This document shows, piece by piece, positions 52,233 to 61,547 of a stretch of 64,000 nt of DNA. Each line of letters starts with the position of its first letter. The first letter of the stretch is position 1. This DNA comes from Kluyvera genomosp. 1 (GTDB taxonomy: Bacteria > Pseudomonadota > Gammaproteobacteria > Enterobacterales > Enterobacteriaceae). Location: positions 34,595-98,594 of the forward strand of contig NZ_LGHZ01000009.1 of NCBI RefSeq assembly GCF_001266615.1, written 5' to 3'. Made by a program: the position numbers and the translations under genes. Below the pieces are notes generated by a model that made no database searches, was not told the DNA's origin, and saw nothing but the letters and a program-made list of their open reading frames with translations.

Positions 52233-52848
52233 TTCGATATTCCACGGGCTGCAAAAGAGATTTGCGCACCGTCATTCCCGGCCAAAAGCAGCCCTTTTCG
52301 CGCTCGCCTTGACGCTAGCCGGTTGCAGCCATTCGCAGCCGGACAACGGGGCTCGTCCTCAGGCCTGGCTTGAGCCGGGCACCCGCGTGACGCTACCGAA
52401 ACCCGGTATCTCACCGGCGTTTAGCTCGCAGCAGTTGCTCACCGGAAGCTTTAACGGCAATACTCAGTCGCTACTGGTGATGCTCAATGCCGATAGCCAG
52501 AAAGTCACCCTCGCCGGGCTGTCGTCGGTGGGGATTCGCCTGTTCCTCGTGACCTATGACGATAAAGGCCTGCATAGCGAACAGTCCGTGGTGATGCCGC
52601 AGCTGCCGCCAGCAAGCCAAGTGCTGGCCGATGTGATGCTGAGCCACTGGCCACTTAGCGCCTGGCTGCCGCAGCTGCCAAAAGGCTGGACGCTCATAGA
52701 TATCGGCGATAAACGGGAACTGCGTAATGCCCGCGGCAAACTGATCACCGAGATAAGCTACCTGAACCGTAACGGCCAGCGCGTGCCTATTGCTATTGCG
52801 CAGCAGGTGTTTAAATACCACATCACCATTCAATATTTGGGTGACTGA
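52225..52848 (+). CDS. apeN: DUF3261 lipoprotein of the aryl polyene cluster
   Basis: This 207-residue lipoprotein has lipobox LTLAGC at about residue 34 after a longish basic N-terminus. The mature part matches DUF3261-type proteins found in ape clusters. It is probably the outer-membrane receptor, by analogy with LolB, that accepts polyene from the LolA-like carrier. That analogy is inference. Confidence 0.88.
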   Translation: MINSIFHGLQKRFAHRHSRPKAALFALALTLAGCSHSQPDNGARPQAWLEPGTRVTLPKPGISPAFSSQQLLTGSFNGNTQSLLVMLNADSQKVTLAGLSSVGIRLFLVTYDDKGLHSEQSVVMPQLPPASQVLADVMLSHWPLSAWLPQLPKGWTLIDIGDKRELRNARGKLITEISYLNRNGQRVPIAIAQQVFKYHITIQYLGD

Positions 52849-52849
52849 G

Positions 52850-54019
52850 ATGATTTACATTTCTGCCGTCGGCCTGATTAACGCCTTGGGCAACGATGCC
52901 AACGAGATCGCCGCCAATCTGGTACGCGGTTGCGCGCCAGGCATGCGGCCACGCGCAGGCTGGCTCCAGGGGAGTCCGCAGGCGATATTTGGCGGCGTGG
53001 ATGCCGAATTGCCGCCAATCCCCGACGCGTTTAGCGCCCATCGTTCACGCAACAACCAGCTGCTGCTGGCTGCGCTAGCGCAAATCCAGCCGCAGGTGGA
53101 TGACGCGATTGCCCATTTTGGCCGTGACCGCGTGGCGGTCGTGCTTGGTACTAGCACTTCCGGGTTGGACGAAGGTGATAAGCACGTCGACCGGATACTA
53201 AACGGCCACGAAAGCGCCGACTGGCACTACCCACAGCAGGAATTGGGCGATCCGTCGCGCTTTCTCAGCCACTGGCTGGCGCTGGACGGCCCGGCATTTA
53301 CGCTGTCGACCGCCTGCTCCTCCAGCGCGCGGGCCATCATCAGCGGCCGTCGCTTGATTGAGGCGGGCCTTGCCGACGTGGCGATTGTCGGCGGTGCCGA
53401 TACGCTAAGCCGGATGCCAATAAACGGCTTTCACAGCCTGGAATCGCTCTCCCCCACGCTGTGCCAGCCGTTTGCCCGCGATCGTCGGGGGATCACTATC
53501 GGCGAAGCCGCAGGGCTAATGCTATTGACCCGCGAACCGCAGCCCATCGCGCTGCTGGGCGTCGGCGAGTCAAGTGACGCTTACCATATTTCCGCGCCGC
53601 ATCCGCTGGGTGAAGGAGCCATTCGAGCCATTGAGCAGGTGCTACGCGAGGCCAATCTCACCCCGCAGCAGGTCGGCTATATTAATCTGCACGGCACCGC
53701 TACACCGCTTAACGACCAGATCGAGTCCGGCGTGGTGCACGCGCTGTTTGGCGAAACCGTTGCTTGCAGCTCAACCAAGCATCTGACCGGACACACATTA
53801 GGCGCAGCGGGCATCACCGAAGCGGCCCTCAGCATGCTGATTTTGCAGCGCGACCTGCCGCTGCCGCCGCAGGATTTCAGCCGCTCACTGCGCGACGAAA
53901 CGCTGCCACCGTGTGGAATTTTGACGACGCCGCAGCCGCTGACTCGCCCGGTAATCCTGTCCAATTCATTTGCTTTTGGCGGTAACAACGCCAGTATTTT
54001 GCTCGGGAGAGTGTCATGA
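52850..54019 (+). CDS. apeO: Beta-ketoacyl-ACP synthase (main ketosynthase) of the aryl polyene PKS
   Basis: This 389-residue FabB/F-type ketosynthase has active-site Cys in STACSSSARAI, with His in LHGTATPLND and in KHLTGHTLGAAG. It is expected to pair with ApeC and catalyse chain elongation. The start at 52850 (MIYISAVGLINALGN) is 1 bp after the apeN stop; the longer open frame is overlap. It overlaps apeP by ATGA. Confidence 0.94.
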   Translation: MIYISAVGLINALGNDANEIAANLVRGCAPGMRPRAGWLQGSPQAIFGGVDAELPPIPDAFSAHRSRNNQLLLAALAQIQPQVDDAIAHFGRDRVAVVLGTSTSGLDEGDKHVDRILNGHESADWHYPQQELGDPSRFLSHWLALDGPAFTLSTACSSSARAIISGRRLIEAGLADVAIVGGADTLSRMPINGFHSLESLSPTLCQPFARDRRGITIGEAAGLMLLTREPQPIALLGVGESSDAYHISAPHPLGEGAIRAIEQVLREANLTPQQVGYINLHGTATPLNDQIESGVVHALFGETVACSSTKHLTGHTLGAAGITEAALSMLILQRDLPLPPQDFSRSLRDETLPPCGILTTPQPLTRPVILSNSFAFGGNNASILLGRVS

Positions 54020-54492
54020 GCCCCTATTTATCGCCCGGCGACTATCTGCCGCACGATGCACCGATGATGCTGCTGGATGAGGTGGTCGATGTCAGCGAAG
54101 AGACCGCCTGCTGCCGCGTGACGGTGGCGGCAAGCGGCGTATTGACACCTTTTCTCGATGCCCAGGGCGACCTGCCAGGCTGGTTCGCATTAGAGCTGAT
54201 GGCGCAAACTGTCGGCGTATGGTCCGGCTGGCACCGTCATCAGCGCGGCGAAACGCACATTGCCTTAGGTATGGTGCTTAGCGCCCGCGATCTCCGCTGT
54301 GATGAAAGCCGTTTTCCCGCCGGCACTACACTCACGATAACAACGACACGGCTGATGCAGGATGCGCGTTTCGGCAGTTTTGAATGCACCATTGAGGCTG
54401 GCAGCCACCCGCTCGCCAGCGGGCGAATCAACACTTTTCAGCCGACAACGGAAGAACTTCATACTTTATTTCAACAAGGAGCGTCAGCATGA
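54016..54492 (+). CDS. apeP: Second 3-hydroxyacyl-ACP dehydratase, aryl polyene cluster
   Basis: This 158-residue hotdog dehydratase contains LPHDAPMMLLDEVVDV, whose His is the catalytic His, and WFALELMAQTVGVWSGWHRHQRGE. It is related to FabZ-like 3-hydroxylacyl-ACP dehydratases and is expected to work with ApeI. It is coupled on both sides by 4-bp overlaps. Confidence 0.93.
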   Translation: MSPYLSPGDYLPHDAPMMLLDEVVDVSEETACCRVTVAASGVLTPFLDAQGDLPGWFALELMAQTVGVWSGWHRHQRGETHIALGMVLSARDLRCDESRFPAGTTLTITTTRLMQDARFGSFECTIEAGSHPLASGRINTFQPTTEELHTLFQQGASA

Positions 54493-55220
54493 GTCGTTCA
54501 GTTTTGGTCACCGGCGCCAGCAAAGGCATTGGCCGCGCAATCGCCCTTCAGCTCGCAGCGGACGGGTTTACGATCGGTGTGCACTACCACCGCGACGCCC
54601 AAGGCGCACAACAGACGTTGGATGCGATTGTTGCCGCTGGCGGTACGGGTCGTCTGCTGGCCTTTGACGTGGCCAACCGCGCGCAGTGTCGCGAGGTGCT
54701 GGAGCACGATCTTGCCGAACAGGGTGCCTGGTATGGGGTGGTCAGTAACGCCGGGATTGCCCGTGATGCGGCATTCCCGGCGCTCAGTGACGATGATTGG
54801 GATACGGTGATTCACACTAATCTCGACAGCTTCTATAACGTGATTCAGCCGTGCATGATGCCGATGATTAGCGCCCGTCGGGGAGGACGCATCATCACCC
54901 TCTCCTCGGTCTCCGGGGTGATGGGCAATCGTGGACAGGTCAACTACAGCGCCGCCAAAGCCGGGATTATCGGTGCGACCAAAGCGCTGGCAATTGAGCT
55001 GGCTAAACGCAAAATCACCGTTAACTGCATCGCTCCGGGGCTGATTGATACCGGTATGATTGAGATGGAAGACAGTGCTCAGAAAGAGGCGATGGCGATG
55101 ATTCCGATGAAGCGCATGGGTCAGGCGGAGGAAGTCGCCGGGCTTGCCAGCTATTTGATGTCGGATATTGCAGGCTATGTGACGCGTCAGGTGATTTCCA
55201 TCAACGGAGGGATGCTATGA
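54489..55220 (+). CDS. apeQ: 3-ketoacyl-ACP reductase (FabG-like), aryl polyene cluster
   Basis: This 243-residue SDR has the cofactor motif TGASKGIG, NAGIARD, Ser in LSSVSGVMG and YSAAKAG. It reduces the beta-keto group in each elongation cycle. AAGGAG precedes the start. It overlaps apeR by ATGA. Confidence 0.95.
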   Translation: MSRSVLVTGASKGIGRAIALQLAADGFTIGVHYHRDAQGAQQTLDAIVAAGGTGRLLAFDVANRAQCREVLEHDLAEQGAWYGVVSNAGIARDAAFPALSDDDWDTVIHTNLDSFYNVIQPCMMPMISARRGGRIITLSSVSGVMGNRGQVNYSAAKAGIIGATKALAIELAKRKITVNCIAPGLIDTGMIEMEDSAQKEAMAMIPMKRMGQAEEVAGLASYLMSDIAGYVTRQVISINGGML

Positions 55221-56446
55221 CGCGCCGCGTGGTGATTACCGGCATGGGCGGCGTTACCGCCTTTGGCAATAGCTGGTCGGCCGTTTCCGACAGATTGCTG
55301 GCGTATGAGAATGCGGTCCGCACAATGCCGGAGTGGCAGATTTATGACGGGCTACAGACCCTACTTGCCGCACCGATTGATAACTTTACCCTGCCGGACC
55401 ATTACACCCGTAAGCGCATTCGTGCCATGGGCCGTGTTTCCCGACTCGCTACCCGCGCCACCGAATTGGCGCTGGATCAGGCCGGGCTGCTTGACGACCC
55501 GCTGCTGACCGGTGGCGATACCGGAATTGCCTACGGCTCTTCGACGGGCAGCACCGATTCGGTAAGCGAGTTTGCCACCATGCTGACTGAAAAACACACT
55601 CGCAACATTACCGGCACCACCTATGTGCAGATGATGCCGCACACCGCAGCGGTCAATACCGGTTTATTTTTCGGCCTACGCGGCCGGGTGATCCCGACCT
55701 CCAGCGCCTGCACCTCCGGCAGCCAGGCCATCGGCTATGCTTGGGAGGCCATTCGCCACGGCTATCAAACCATTATGGTCGCCGGCGGCGCGGAAGAGCT
55801 GTGCCCTTCGGAAGCGGCGGTCTTTGATACTCTCTTCGCCACCAGCCAGCGCAACGACGCGCCAAAAACCACGCCAGCCCCGTTTGATGTCGCACGCGAT
55901 GGTCTGGTGATTGGCGAAGGTGCGGGCACGCTGATTCTCGAAGAACTGGAGCACGCCAGGGCGCGCGGGGCAACGATCTACGGCGAGATTGTTGGCTTTG
56001 CCACCAACTGCGATGCCGCACATATCACCCAGCCGCAGCGTGAAACCATGCAAATTTGTATGGAACAGTCGCTGAAAATGGCGGGATTAAGCGCACGGGA
56101 TATGGGCTATATTTCCGCGCACGGCACGGCGACCGATCGCGGCGACATTGCGGAAAGTCAGGCGACGGCGGCGATTTACGGCGAAAACGTGCCGATCTCA
56201 TCGCTGAAAAGCTACTTCGGCCATACTCTCGGAGCCTGTGGCGCGCTGGAGGCCTGGATGAGCCTGCAAATGATGCGTGAAGGCTGGTTTGCCCCCACGC
56301 TCAACCTCCGCCAGCCGGATGAACAGTGCGGCGCGCTGGATTACATCATTAGCGAGGCCCGGCGAATTGACTGCGAGTTTCTGCAAAGCAACAACTTTGC
56401 CTTTGGCGGCATCAACACCTCGCTCGTCATTCGGCGCTGGCCGTAA
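55217..56446 (+). CDS. apeR: Second beta-ketoacyl-ACP synthase, aryl polyene cluster
   Basis: This 409-residue FabF-like ketosynthase has active Cys in SSACTSGSQAI, with His in AHGTATDRGD and KSYFGHTLGACG. In aryl polyene systems this KS makes the first chain extension. It ends one base before the phosphopantetheinyl transferase start codon. Confidence 0.95.
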   Translation: MTRRVVITGMGGVTAFGNSWSAVSDRLLAYENAVRTMPEWQIYDGLQTLLAAPIDNFTLPDHYTRKRIRAMGRVSRLATRATELALDQAGLLDDPLLTGGDTGIAYGSSTGSTDSVSEFATMLTEKHTRNITGTTYVQMMPHTAAVNTGLFFGLRGRVIPTSSACTSGSQAIGYAWEAIRHGYQTIMVAGGAEELCPSEAAVFDTLFATSQRNDAPKTTPAPFDVARDGLVIGEGAGTLILEELEHARARGATIYGEIVGFATNCDAAHITQPQRETMQICMEQSLKMAGLSARDMGYISAHGTATDRGDIAESQATAAIYGENVPISSLKSYFGHTLGACGALEAWMSLQMMREGWFAPTLNLRQPDEQCGALDYIISEARRIDCEFLQSNNFAFGGINTSLVIRRWP

Positions 56447-56447
56447 G

Positions 56448-57023
56448 ATGTACCGGCTTTTCCTCGGCAAAATCTCTCAGCTCAGCGGCGGCCAACTGCC
56501 GCCTGCTGTTGCCGCCCTCGCCCCCACGGGGCCAGGACGCGCTGGCTGGCTTGCCGGCCGCGTCCTGCTTTCGCAGGCGATTTCGCCTCTGCCGGAGATA
56601 GTGTATGGGGCACTGGGGAAACCGGCGTTCCCAGTGGGTAGCGGGCTTTGGTTTAACCTCAGCCACAGCGGCGATGAGATTGCGCTGTTACTCAGTGATG
56701 AAGGAGACGTCGGCTGCGATATTGAAGCGATACGCCCACGAAAAAACTGGCCAGCACTGGTTGAATCCCTGTTTACCCCCGCCGAGCAGGCGTACATCGC
56801 AGCCGAAGAATCTGAACGCCAACTCGCCGCCTTCTGGCGCATCTGGACGCGTAAAGAAGCCATCATTAAACAGCGCGGTGGCAGCGTCTGGCAGATGGCG
56901 GACGTGCAGAGCACCTGCGGCGAAGGCCAGTTTATTGCCGATAATATCATTAATGGACTGAGTATCGCCGTTTGCACCCCCACGCGCTGTCATTTGGATG
57001 ACATTATTCATCTGTTACAGTGA
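56448..57023 (+). CDS. 4'-phosphopantetheinyl transferase (Sfp/AcpT type)
   Basis: This 191-residue enzyme converts apo-ACPs to holo form with CoA. Motifs: WFNLSHSGDEIALLLSD, GCDIEAIRPR (Mg-binding Asp/Glu) and FWRIWTRKEAIIKQRGG. The start at 56448 lies 1 bp after the apeR stop; the longer frame from 56277 is overlap with apeR. Its position suggests it services ApeE and ApeF. Confidence 0.92.
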   Translation: MYRLFLGKISQLSGGQLPPAVAALAPTGPGRAGWLAGRVLLSQAISPLPEIVYGALGKPAFPVGSGLWFNLSHSGDEIALLLSDEGDVGCDIEAIRPRKNWPALVESLFTPAEQAYIAAEESERQLAAFWRIWTRKEAIIKQRGGSVWQMADVQSTCGEGQFIADNIINGLSIAVCTPTRCHLDDIIHLLQ

Positions 57024-57311
57024 GTGTCTAAAATAATTTTTCGGGTGATTATTTAGCCCGTCACAATAACCTGATAAAATACGCTGAGGGATAATCCGCG
57101 GGAAAATACATTAGGATTTCTCTCAGTTCACGATAGCATTAAACCAGTCGTTTATATTAATAATGCGAATTGTGAAAGCATAAAAAACAGGTTATCAGCG
57201 AACGTGCCGCATATATGATATTTTGACTCAAGTCATTTTTTAATTTATTTTTCTCACCCACCTTCAATATTGATTTTGGTCAACATCACGCCTGCGCTTA
57301 AATAGCATTTT

Positions 57312-57641
57312 ATGCACCTATTATTTTTTAGGGTGAATCCGGCGTTGGTATTAAGACTTGAACAAATGTTCTCCAGGCCTTCCAGCCTGTGGGGATGGCT
57401 GATGTGCAATGCGTTAAATGGTATCGCTATCGTGTTGTGCTTTGGCTTTATCAGTTCCCTGATTGGCATCAGAGAGCATGTGTGGCATTTGGTTGTAACC
57501 CTATCGATAATTGCCTCAACTTTTTATAGCGCCAACTATTATTCCGCCCTCGAATCGCGAAATGATAAGCGTCGGTATTTCCTTTTGGCATGGGTCATTC
57601 TCTCCATCGGCTTAAATTTCATTCATGTCTGGGGTAATTAA
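57312..57641 (+). CDS. Small integral membrane protein of unknown function
   Basis: This 109-residue protein has three hydrophobic segments (LMCNALNGIAIVLCFGFISSLIG, VWHLVVTLSIIASTFYSAN and YFLLAWVILSIGLNFIHV). The Shine-Dalgarno is poor, and nothing in the sequence names a family. It stands 288 bp after the phosphopantetheinyl transferase, with AT-rich DNA in between, so it is probably not part of the ape operon. Confidence 0.5.
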   Translation: MHLLFFRVNPALVLRLEQMFSRPSSLWGWLMCNALNGIAIVLCFGFISSLIGIREHVWHLVVTLSIIASTFYSANYYSALESRNDKRRYFLLAWVILSIGLNFIHVWGN

Positions 57642-57685
57642 TCCCGCTCATTCATACCATTACTCATTACAGGAAGGCGAATAAA

Positions 57686-57814
57686 TTGACTCTGCCGGTG
57701 ATACTCAATCACATCAATAACCATAAATTACTGTCGGCCATACTGCTGGCCGTTTTCGTCACCCTGGTCATGGTATTAACGCCGGTGATCAATAAGTTAC
57801 TCGGAAAATCCTAA
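57686..57814 (+). CDS. 42-residue single-pass membrane protein (TTG start)
   Basis: A TTG at 57686 is preceded by AGGAAGG at 8-bp spacing and opens a 42-codon frame. The product is LTLPVILNHINNHKLLS (first residue Met in vivo), then a transmembrane segment AILLAVFVTLVMVL, then TPVINKLLGKS. It lies 44 bp after the 109-residue membrane protein gene and before a hairpin, so the two may be cotranscribed. The function is unknown. Confidence 0.5.
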   Translation: MTLPVILNHINNHKLLSAILLAVFVTLVMVLTPVINKLLGKS

Positions 57815-57828
57815 GACCTCGAATCATA

Positions 57829-57864
57829 GAGGTGTTGCCGGAAATGCCTCGCCGGCAGCACCTC
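57829..57864. terminator. Hairpin between the small membrane protein and the dsbG-like gene
   Basis: GAGGTGTTGCCGG (57829-57841) pairs with CCGGCAGCACCTC (57852-57864), a 13-bp stem with one G-T wobble and a 10-base loop. It stands between convergent genes. There is no T run, so it is a probable factor-assisted bidirectional terminator. Confidence 0.6.
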
Positions 57865-57931
57865 GCTCATCGTCAATCGACGCTAACACTATCCCATCCT
57901 GACGGGTTAACGCCTGCCATCTTTACGGCAC

Positions 57932-58690
57932 TCAGGGCCGCGGGCCAAACATCTCCACCAGCTGTTTTTCGTCCGGCATGCCGACGACCTGCTGTAGCTC
58001 ATTGTTGGCATTCATATAGTAAATTGCCGGCGTGGCATTCGCACCGAGGTCATCCATCAGCTTTTGATGGTGCTGGAGCAAATTAAACGTCGCACGTGGC
58101 GTGGTGCCTTCAAAATGCGGCAACTTCTTGCCGCCGGACAATTCATAGTCCCGCCACGCGGCCACCGGATCCGCAGCGTTGAGAATTGCCGTCGCGTAGC
58201 GTCCGCTTTTCGGATTCAAAAACGCCACCATTAACGTATTGAGCTGCACTTTCCCCGCGGCCACCCACGGCTGAGCGGCCGACCAGAATGCTTTACAGTA
58301 AGGGCAGAACGGATCGGCAAACACGAACACTTTACGCGCGGCGGTATCGGGTCCCTCTTTCAACGGCTGCGTCGCATTGAGGGTTTTCCACATTTCTCTG
58401 CCAAGCGGTATATAGATTTGCTCTTTGAAATAACCTTCGCTGAGATTCTTTCCCTGCGCGTCATAGAGATAACCGGAAATCACATGCTGGCCATCGGGCG
58501 TCAGGAAAAGATTTACCCCCATATCCTGATACTGCCCAACCCAGCTTTTGACGCCGCCGGGCGCTTCGACGGCTTTAACATCCGTAATATTCTGCTGCTC
58601 GCTGAAGCGCTTAATAATGTCGGGGACCGCATCCTGCGCGTGTGCCAGAACCGGAGCTATCATTAACGCCGCTAACATCATACGTTTCAT
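57932..58690 (-). CDS. dsbG: DsbG-like periplasmic thiol:disulfide interchange protein
   Basis: This protein of about 252 residues has a signal peptide (MKRMMLAALMIAPVLAHA). The N-terminal dimerisation domain precedes a thioredoxin fold with active site DPFCPYCK (C129-PY-C132) and a cis-Pro in NATPAIYYM. CPYC is the DsbG motif. DsbG keeps single Cys of periplasmic proteins reduced and needs a DsbD-like donor; the ScsB-type protein encoded in the same operon is the obvious candidate. I use the ATG at 58690 after GAGG. Confidence 0.88.
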   Translation of the reverse strand: MKRMMLAALMIAPVLAHAQDAVPDIIKRFSEQQNITDVKAVEAPGGVKSWVGQYQDMGVNLFLTPDGQHVISGYLYDAQGKNLSEGYFKEQIYIPLGREMWKTLNATQPLKEGPDTAARKVFVFADPFCPYCKAFWSAAQPWVAAGKVQLNTLMVAFLNPKSGRYATAILNAADPVAAWRDYELSGGKKLPHFEGTTPRATFNLLQHHQKLMDDLGANATPAIYYMNANNELQQVVGMPDEKQLVEMFGPRP

Positions 58691-58734
58691 CATCACACCT
58701 CATAAAACGGGGGCAAAATCCCCCGAGTACCGAT

Positions 58735-59457
58735 TTACTGTTTTTTCAGCGCATCGCTGACCATAGCATCAAACTGTTCGAAGGGAACCCAGCCCGCCAG
58801 TAGTTCATTGCCAATCAGCGTGGCGGGCGTGCCCTGAATGCCGAGCTGCTGCGCCAGCGCGAGACTTTTTTTGATGATCTCGACGCTTTGACTGTCCGGC
58901 TCATCCACTACCACGCCAGCTTTCTTTTTCGCCGCCGTGATGCTGGCATCGTCGTGATAGCCTTTTTTCACCATCAGAATGTCATTGAACTTGATGAACT
59001 GCTGCGGATGCGTTCGCCATACGGTCAACGCATCGCGAGCGGCGGTCACCGAGCTTTCTGAGCGGTACGGCAGGAATTTAAAAATAACGGCCACATCGGG
59101 ATATTTGGCGACGATCTTTTCCAGATACGGATCGAGCTTCTTGCAATAAGGGCAGTTGTAGTCGGTAAAGACCACCAGCGTCAGCCGGGGATGTTCAGCC
59201 CCCATACGCGGTGAATTCGGATCGCGAAACAGAAAGTCAGCATTATCGGCAATCACTTTGTTAACCCTCTGCTGATTGGCCTGCACATCCTGCTGATCGA
59301 GCTTTTCTGCCGCAGCCGCTAAAATCTCCGGATGTTTGAGCAGCGTTTCCTGCACCAGTTGTTGTACCCGAGCCTCCTGTGCCGCCGTCAGTGCGGGCGC
59401 GGCAAACGCCGGGAGGGAAGCCGCAAACAGAAATAGTGAGAGAAGTGTTTTGTTCAT
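58735..59457 (-). CDS. scsC: ScsC-like DsbA-family thioredoxin with N-terminal oligomerisation helix
   Basis: This 240-residue periplasmic protein has a signal peptide (MNKTLLSLFLFAASLPAFA). Residues 20-75 are a long charged helical stretch (ARVQQLVQETLLKHPEILAAAAEKL), as in the trimeric isomerase ScsC of Proteus. A DsbA-like domain follows with CPYC at residues 102-105 and cis-Pro in IQGTPATLIG. Salmonella ScsC is shorter and monomeric. Reduction by ScsB and a role in copper/thiol stress are inferred from the family and neighbours. Confidence 0.88.
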   Translation of the reverse strand: MNKTLLSLFLFAASLPAFAAPALTAAQEARVQQLVQETLLKHPEILAAAAEKLDQQDVQANQQRVNKVIADNADFLFRDPNSPRMGAEHPRLTLVVFTDYNCPYCKKLDPYLEKIVAKYPDVAVIFKFLPYRSESSVTAARDALTVWRTHPQQFIKFNDILMVKKGYHDDASITAAKKKAGVVVDEPDSQSVEIIKKSLALAQQLGIQGTPATLIGNELLAGWVPFEQFDAMVSDALKKQ

Positions 59458-59463
59458 TGTTAA

Positions 59464-61500
59464 TTAACCTTTGGCATTCTTGAGGGTGTCCAGGACGGTA
59501 CGTTTGTCGAGCAGCGGCGGCAGCATGTCGCCGTCCATGAGCCCTGGCCCATAAATTTGATTGAAGGGGATCGCGTAGCTATTTCTTTTTTGCAGAAACG
59601 CCGTGATGAGCTCGGAAGGTTGGCTCCAGTCGCCGCGCAGTGCCACCACATCCGGCTGGCTCAGGGCCGCGATAACCTCCGGTTGGTTAAGCACCCGATG
59701 TTCGTTCACTTTGCAGGTCACGCACCAGTCGGCAGAGATATCGACAAATACGCGTTTTCCTTCCGCCTGCGCGCGAGTAATGGCCTCTTCGCTGAGCGGT
59801 TGCCAGGCAATGTGCTGGCTGGCCGCAAGAGCAGAGGTACTGGCGTTATCCTGCAATAGCCCGCGTAGTTGATAGCCACCAAAGGCCGCCAGCACAATCA
59901 CCACTAGCCAGAATAGCGGCGCCGCACGTTTTCCGCTGGCGATGAAGGCAATAAGTGCAACCGCCGTCAGGGAAAGGGTGATAATGCCTGCCAATGCACT
60001 TCCCAGATGCGCACTCAGAAGCGAGGCCAGCCAAAGGCTGGAGCCCAGCAGCATCATCGCCAGCACAACCTTGAGCGTATTCATCCACGGGCCGGGACGT
60101 GGCAGCAGCAGTGCCGTTTTCGGCACCAGCGCCACAAACAACCACGGCAGCGCCATGCCCAATCCCAGCATCAGGAAAATGAGCCACAGATACGCCAGCG
60201 GTGCCGCCAGGGCGAAGGCGACGGCGGTGCCGAGAAACGGTGCCGAGCACGGCGTCGCCAGCAGCGTGGCGAAAACACCCTCAAAGAAGCTCCCCGCTAA
60301 CCCGTTGCCCCCCGCTGTCGCCATTCGCCCACTTAGCGATGCGGGCAACAGCATTTCAAACAAGCCAAACAGATTCATGGCAAAGATGAAGGTAACAGCC
60401 ACCATCAGGCCAATAAACCACGGGTTCTGAAACTGAATCCCCCACCCCAGCGACGCGCCGGCGAGCTTCAAGCCGGTGAGCATCGCGGCAAGCAGCGCGA
60501 ACGAAGTCAGAATCCCGGCGCTGGTCGCCAGAAAGCGCAGGCGAATACGGGTTTTATCAGTCCCGGAATGGAGCACTGAATTGAGCTTCATGCCCATCAC
60601 CGGCAGTACGCACGGCATCAGGTTTAAGATAAGCCCACCCAGCAGCGCAAACAGCAGCATCTGAGCAAAACCTGCAGACGTCGTATCCAGCATTGGCAAT
60701 GCCGCCTGGTCAGCCCCCACGGTGAGCGTCGTCTGCTGAGCCTTTCCCTGATTAGTCAGGACGAAGGAGAGCGTTTTGCCCGCCAGCGTTGTTGCCTTTT
60801 CACCCCATTCATCGGTGACCGGCGCGGTTACTACCAGCTCCGCGCCGCTGCTTTTCAGCGTCGGGTCGCCGGGAATGATGTCGCCGTCTAAAGGATCAAA
60901 ATAAATTTGCGCATCGCGCCATTCGCCTACCGTCGTGCCGGTAATTACCAAATCGCTCCCCGCCAGGTGCGCACGAAGATCGCTTGAGATCCCGCTTTCC
61001 GCAGGGATAGTTCGCATAGCCTGCTCAAACGCGTCCTGAAAATGGGTATCCACCGACTGATTAAAATCCAGATGCAGCGGATAGTCCGTTAACAAGCAAA
61101 CGTTGCTACAGGTAGAGAGCGTCAGCGTGCCATCCAGCGTATCGCTTTGCCCATCGGTGATAATCATTGGGATAACCACCTGCTTGTGGTAGCCCTGTGT
61201 GGTCAGCCCGGAGATATCAAACCGCGAGGGCACCGGCCAATACCATTGTGCCTTCTCACCGTTATGCCAGTGAATTTCAGGCGCAACGCCCCCTTCTCCC
61301 GGTGAACGCCAGTAGGTTTTCCATCCCGACTGCAGTTCAACGGTGAGTAATCCGTAAAGCTTGTTTTCGTCTCGTTCAGCCTGGAAACGTATCCGGGCGT
61401 GATCGTTTTGGGGTGACGTGAGCCACCCGGTATCTGCCGCTTGGGCCATGCCCATGCACGACAGCAACAGGAGGACCAGGCCCCTGAAGATATTCAGCAT
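59464..61500 (-). CDS. scsB: ScsB-like DsbD-family transmembrane thiol reductase
   Basis: This 678-residue protein has a signal peptide (MLNIFRGLVLLLLSCMGMAQA), an N-terminal periplasmic domain of about 260 residues of the ScsB type with a Cys pair (STCSNVCLLTDYP), about eight transmembrane segments with the two electron-carrying Cys (NLMPCVLPVMG and ATPCSAPFLG), and a C-terminal thioredoxin domain with ADWCVTCK near residue 590. It moves cytosolic thioredoxin electrons to ScsC and probably DsbG. The scsC gene follows 6 bp downstream. Confidence 0.93.
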   Translation of the reverse strand: MLNIFRGLVLLLLSCMGMAQAADTGWLTSPQNDHARIRFQAERDENKLYGLLTVELQSGWKTYWRSPGEGGVAPEIHWHNGEKAQWYWPVPSRFDISGLTTQGYHKQVVIPMIITDGQSDTLDGTLTLSTCSNVCLLTDYPLHLDFNQSVDTHFQDAFEQAMRTIPAESGISSDLRAHLAGSDLVITGTTVGEWRDAQIYFDPLDGDIIPGDPTLKSSGAELVVTAPVTDEWGEKATTLAGKTLSFVLTNQGKAQQTTLTVGADQAALPMLDTTSAGFAQMLLFALLGGLILNLMPCVLPVMGMKLNSVLHSGTDKTRIRLRFLATSAGILTSFALLAAMLTGLKLAGASLGWGIQFQNPWFIGLMVAVTFIFAMNLFGLFEMLLPASLSGRMATAGGNGLAGSFFEGVFATLLATPCSAPFLGTAVAFALAAPLAYLWLIFLMLGLGMALPWLFVALVPKTALLLPRPGPWMNTLKVVLAMMLLGSSLWLASLLSAHLGSALAGIITLSLTAVALIAFIASGKRAAPLFWLVVIVLAAFGGYQLRGLLQDNASTSALAASQHIAWQPLSEEAITRAQAEGKRVFVDISADWCVTCKVNEHRVLNQPEVIAALSQPDVVALRGDWSQPSELITAFLQKRNSYAIPFNQIYGPGLMDGDMLPPLLDKRTVLDTLKNAKG

Positions 61501-61547
61501 GTGTTTTCTCCGTAAATTGAATAAGTCATCGCGTTAACGATGATTAT

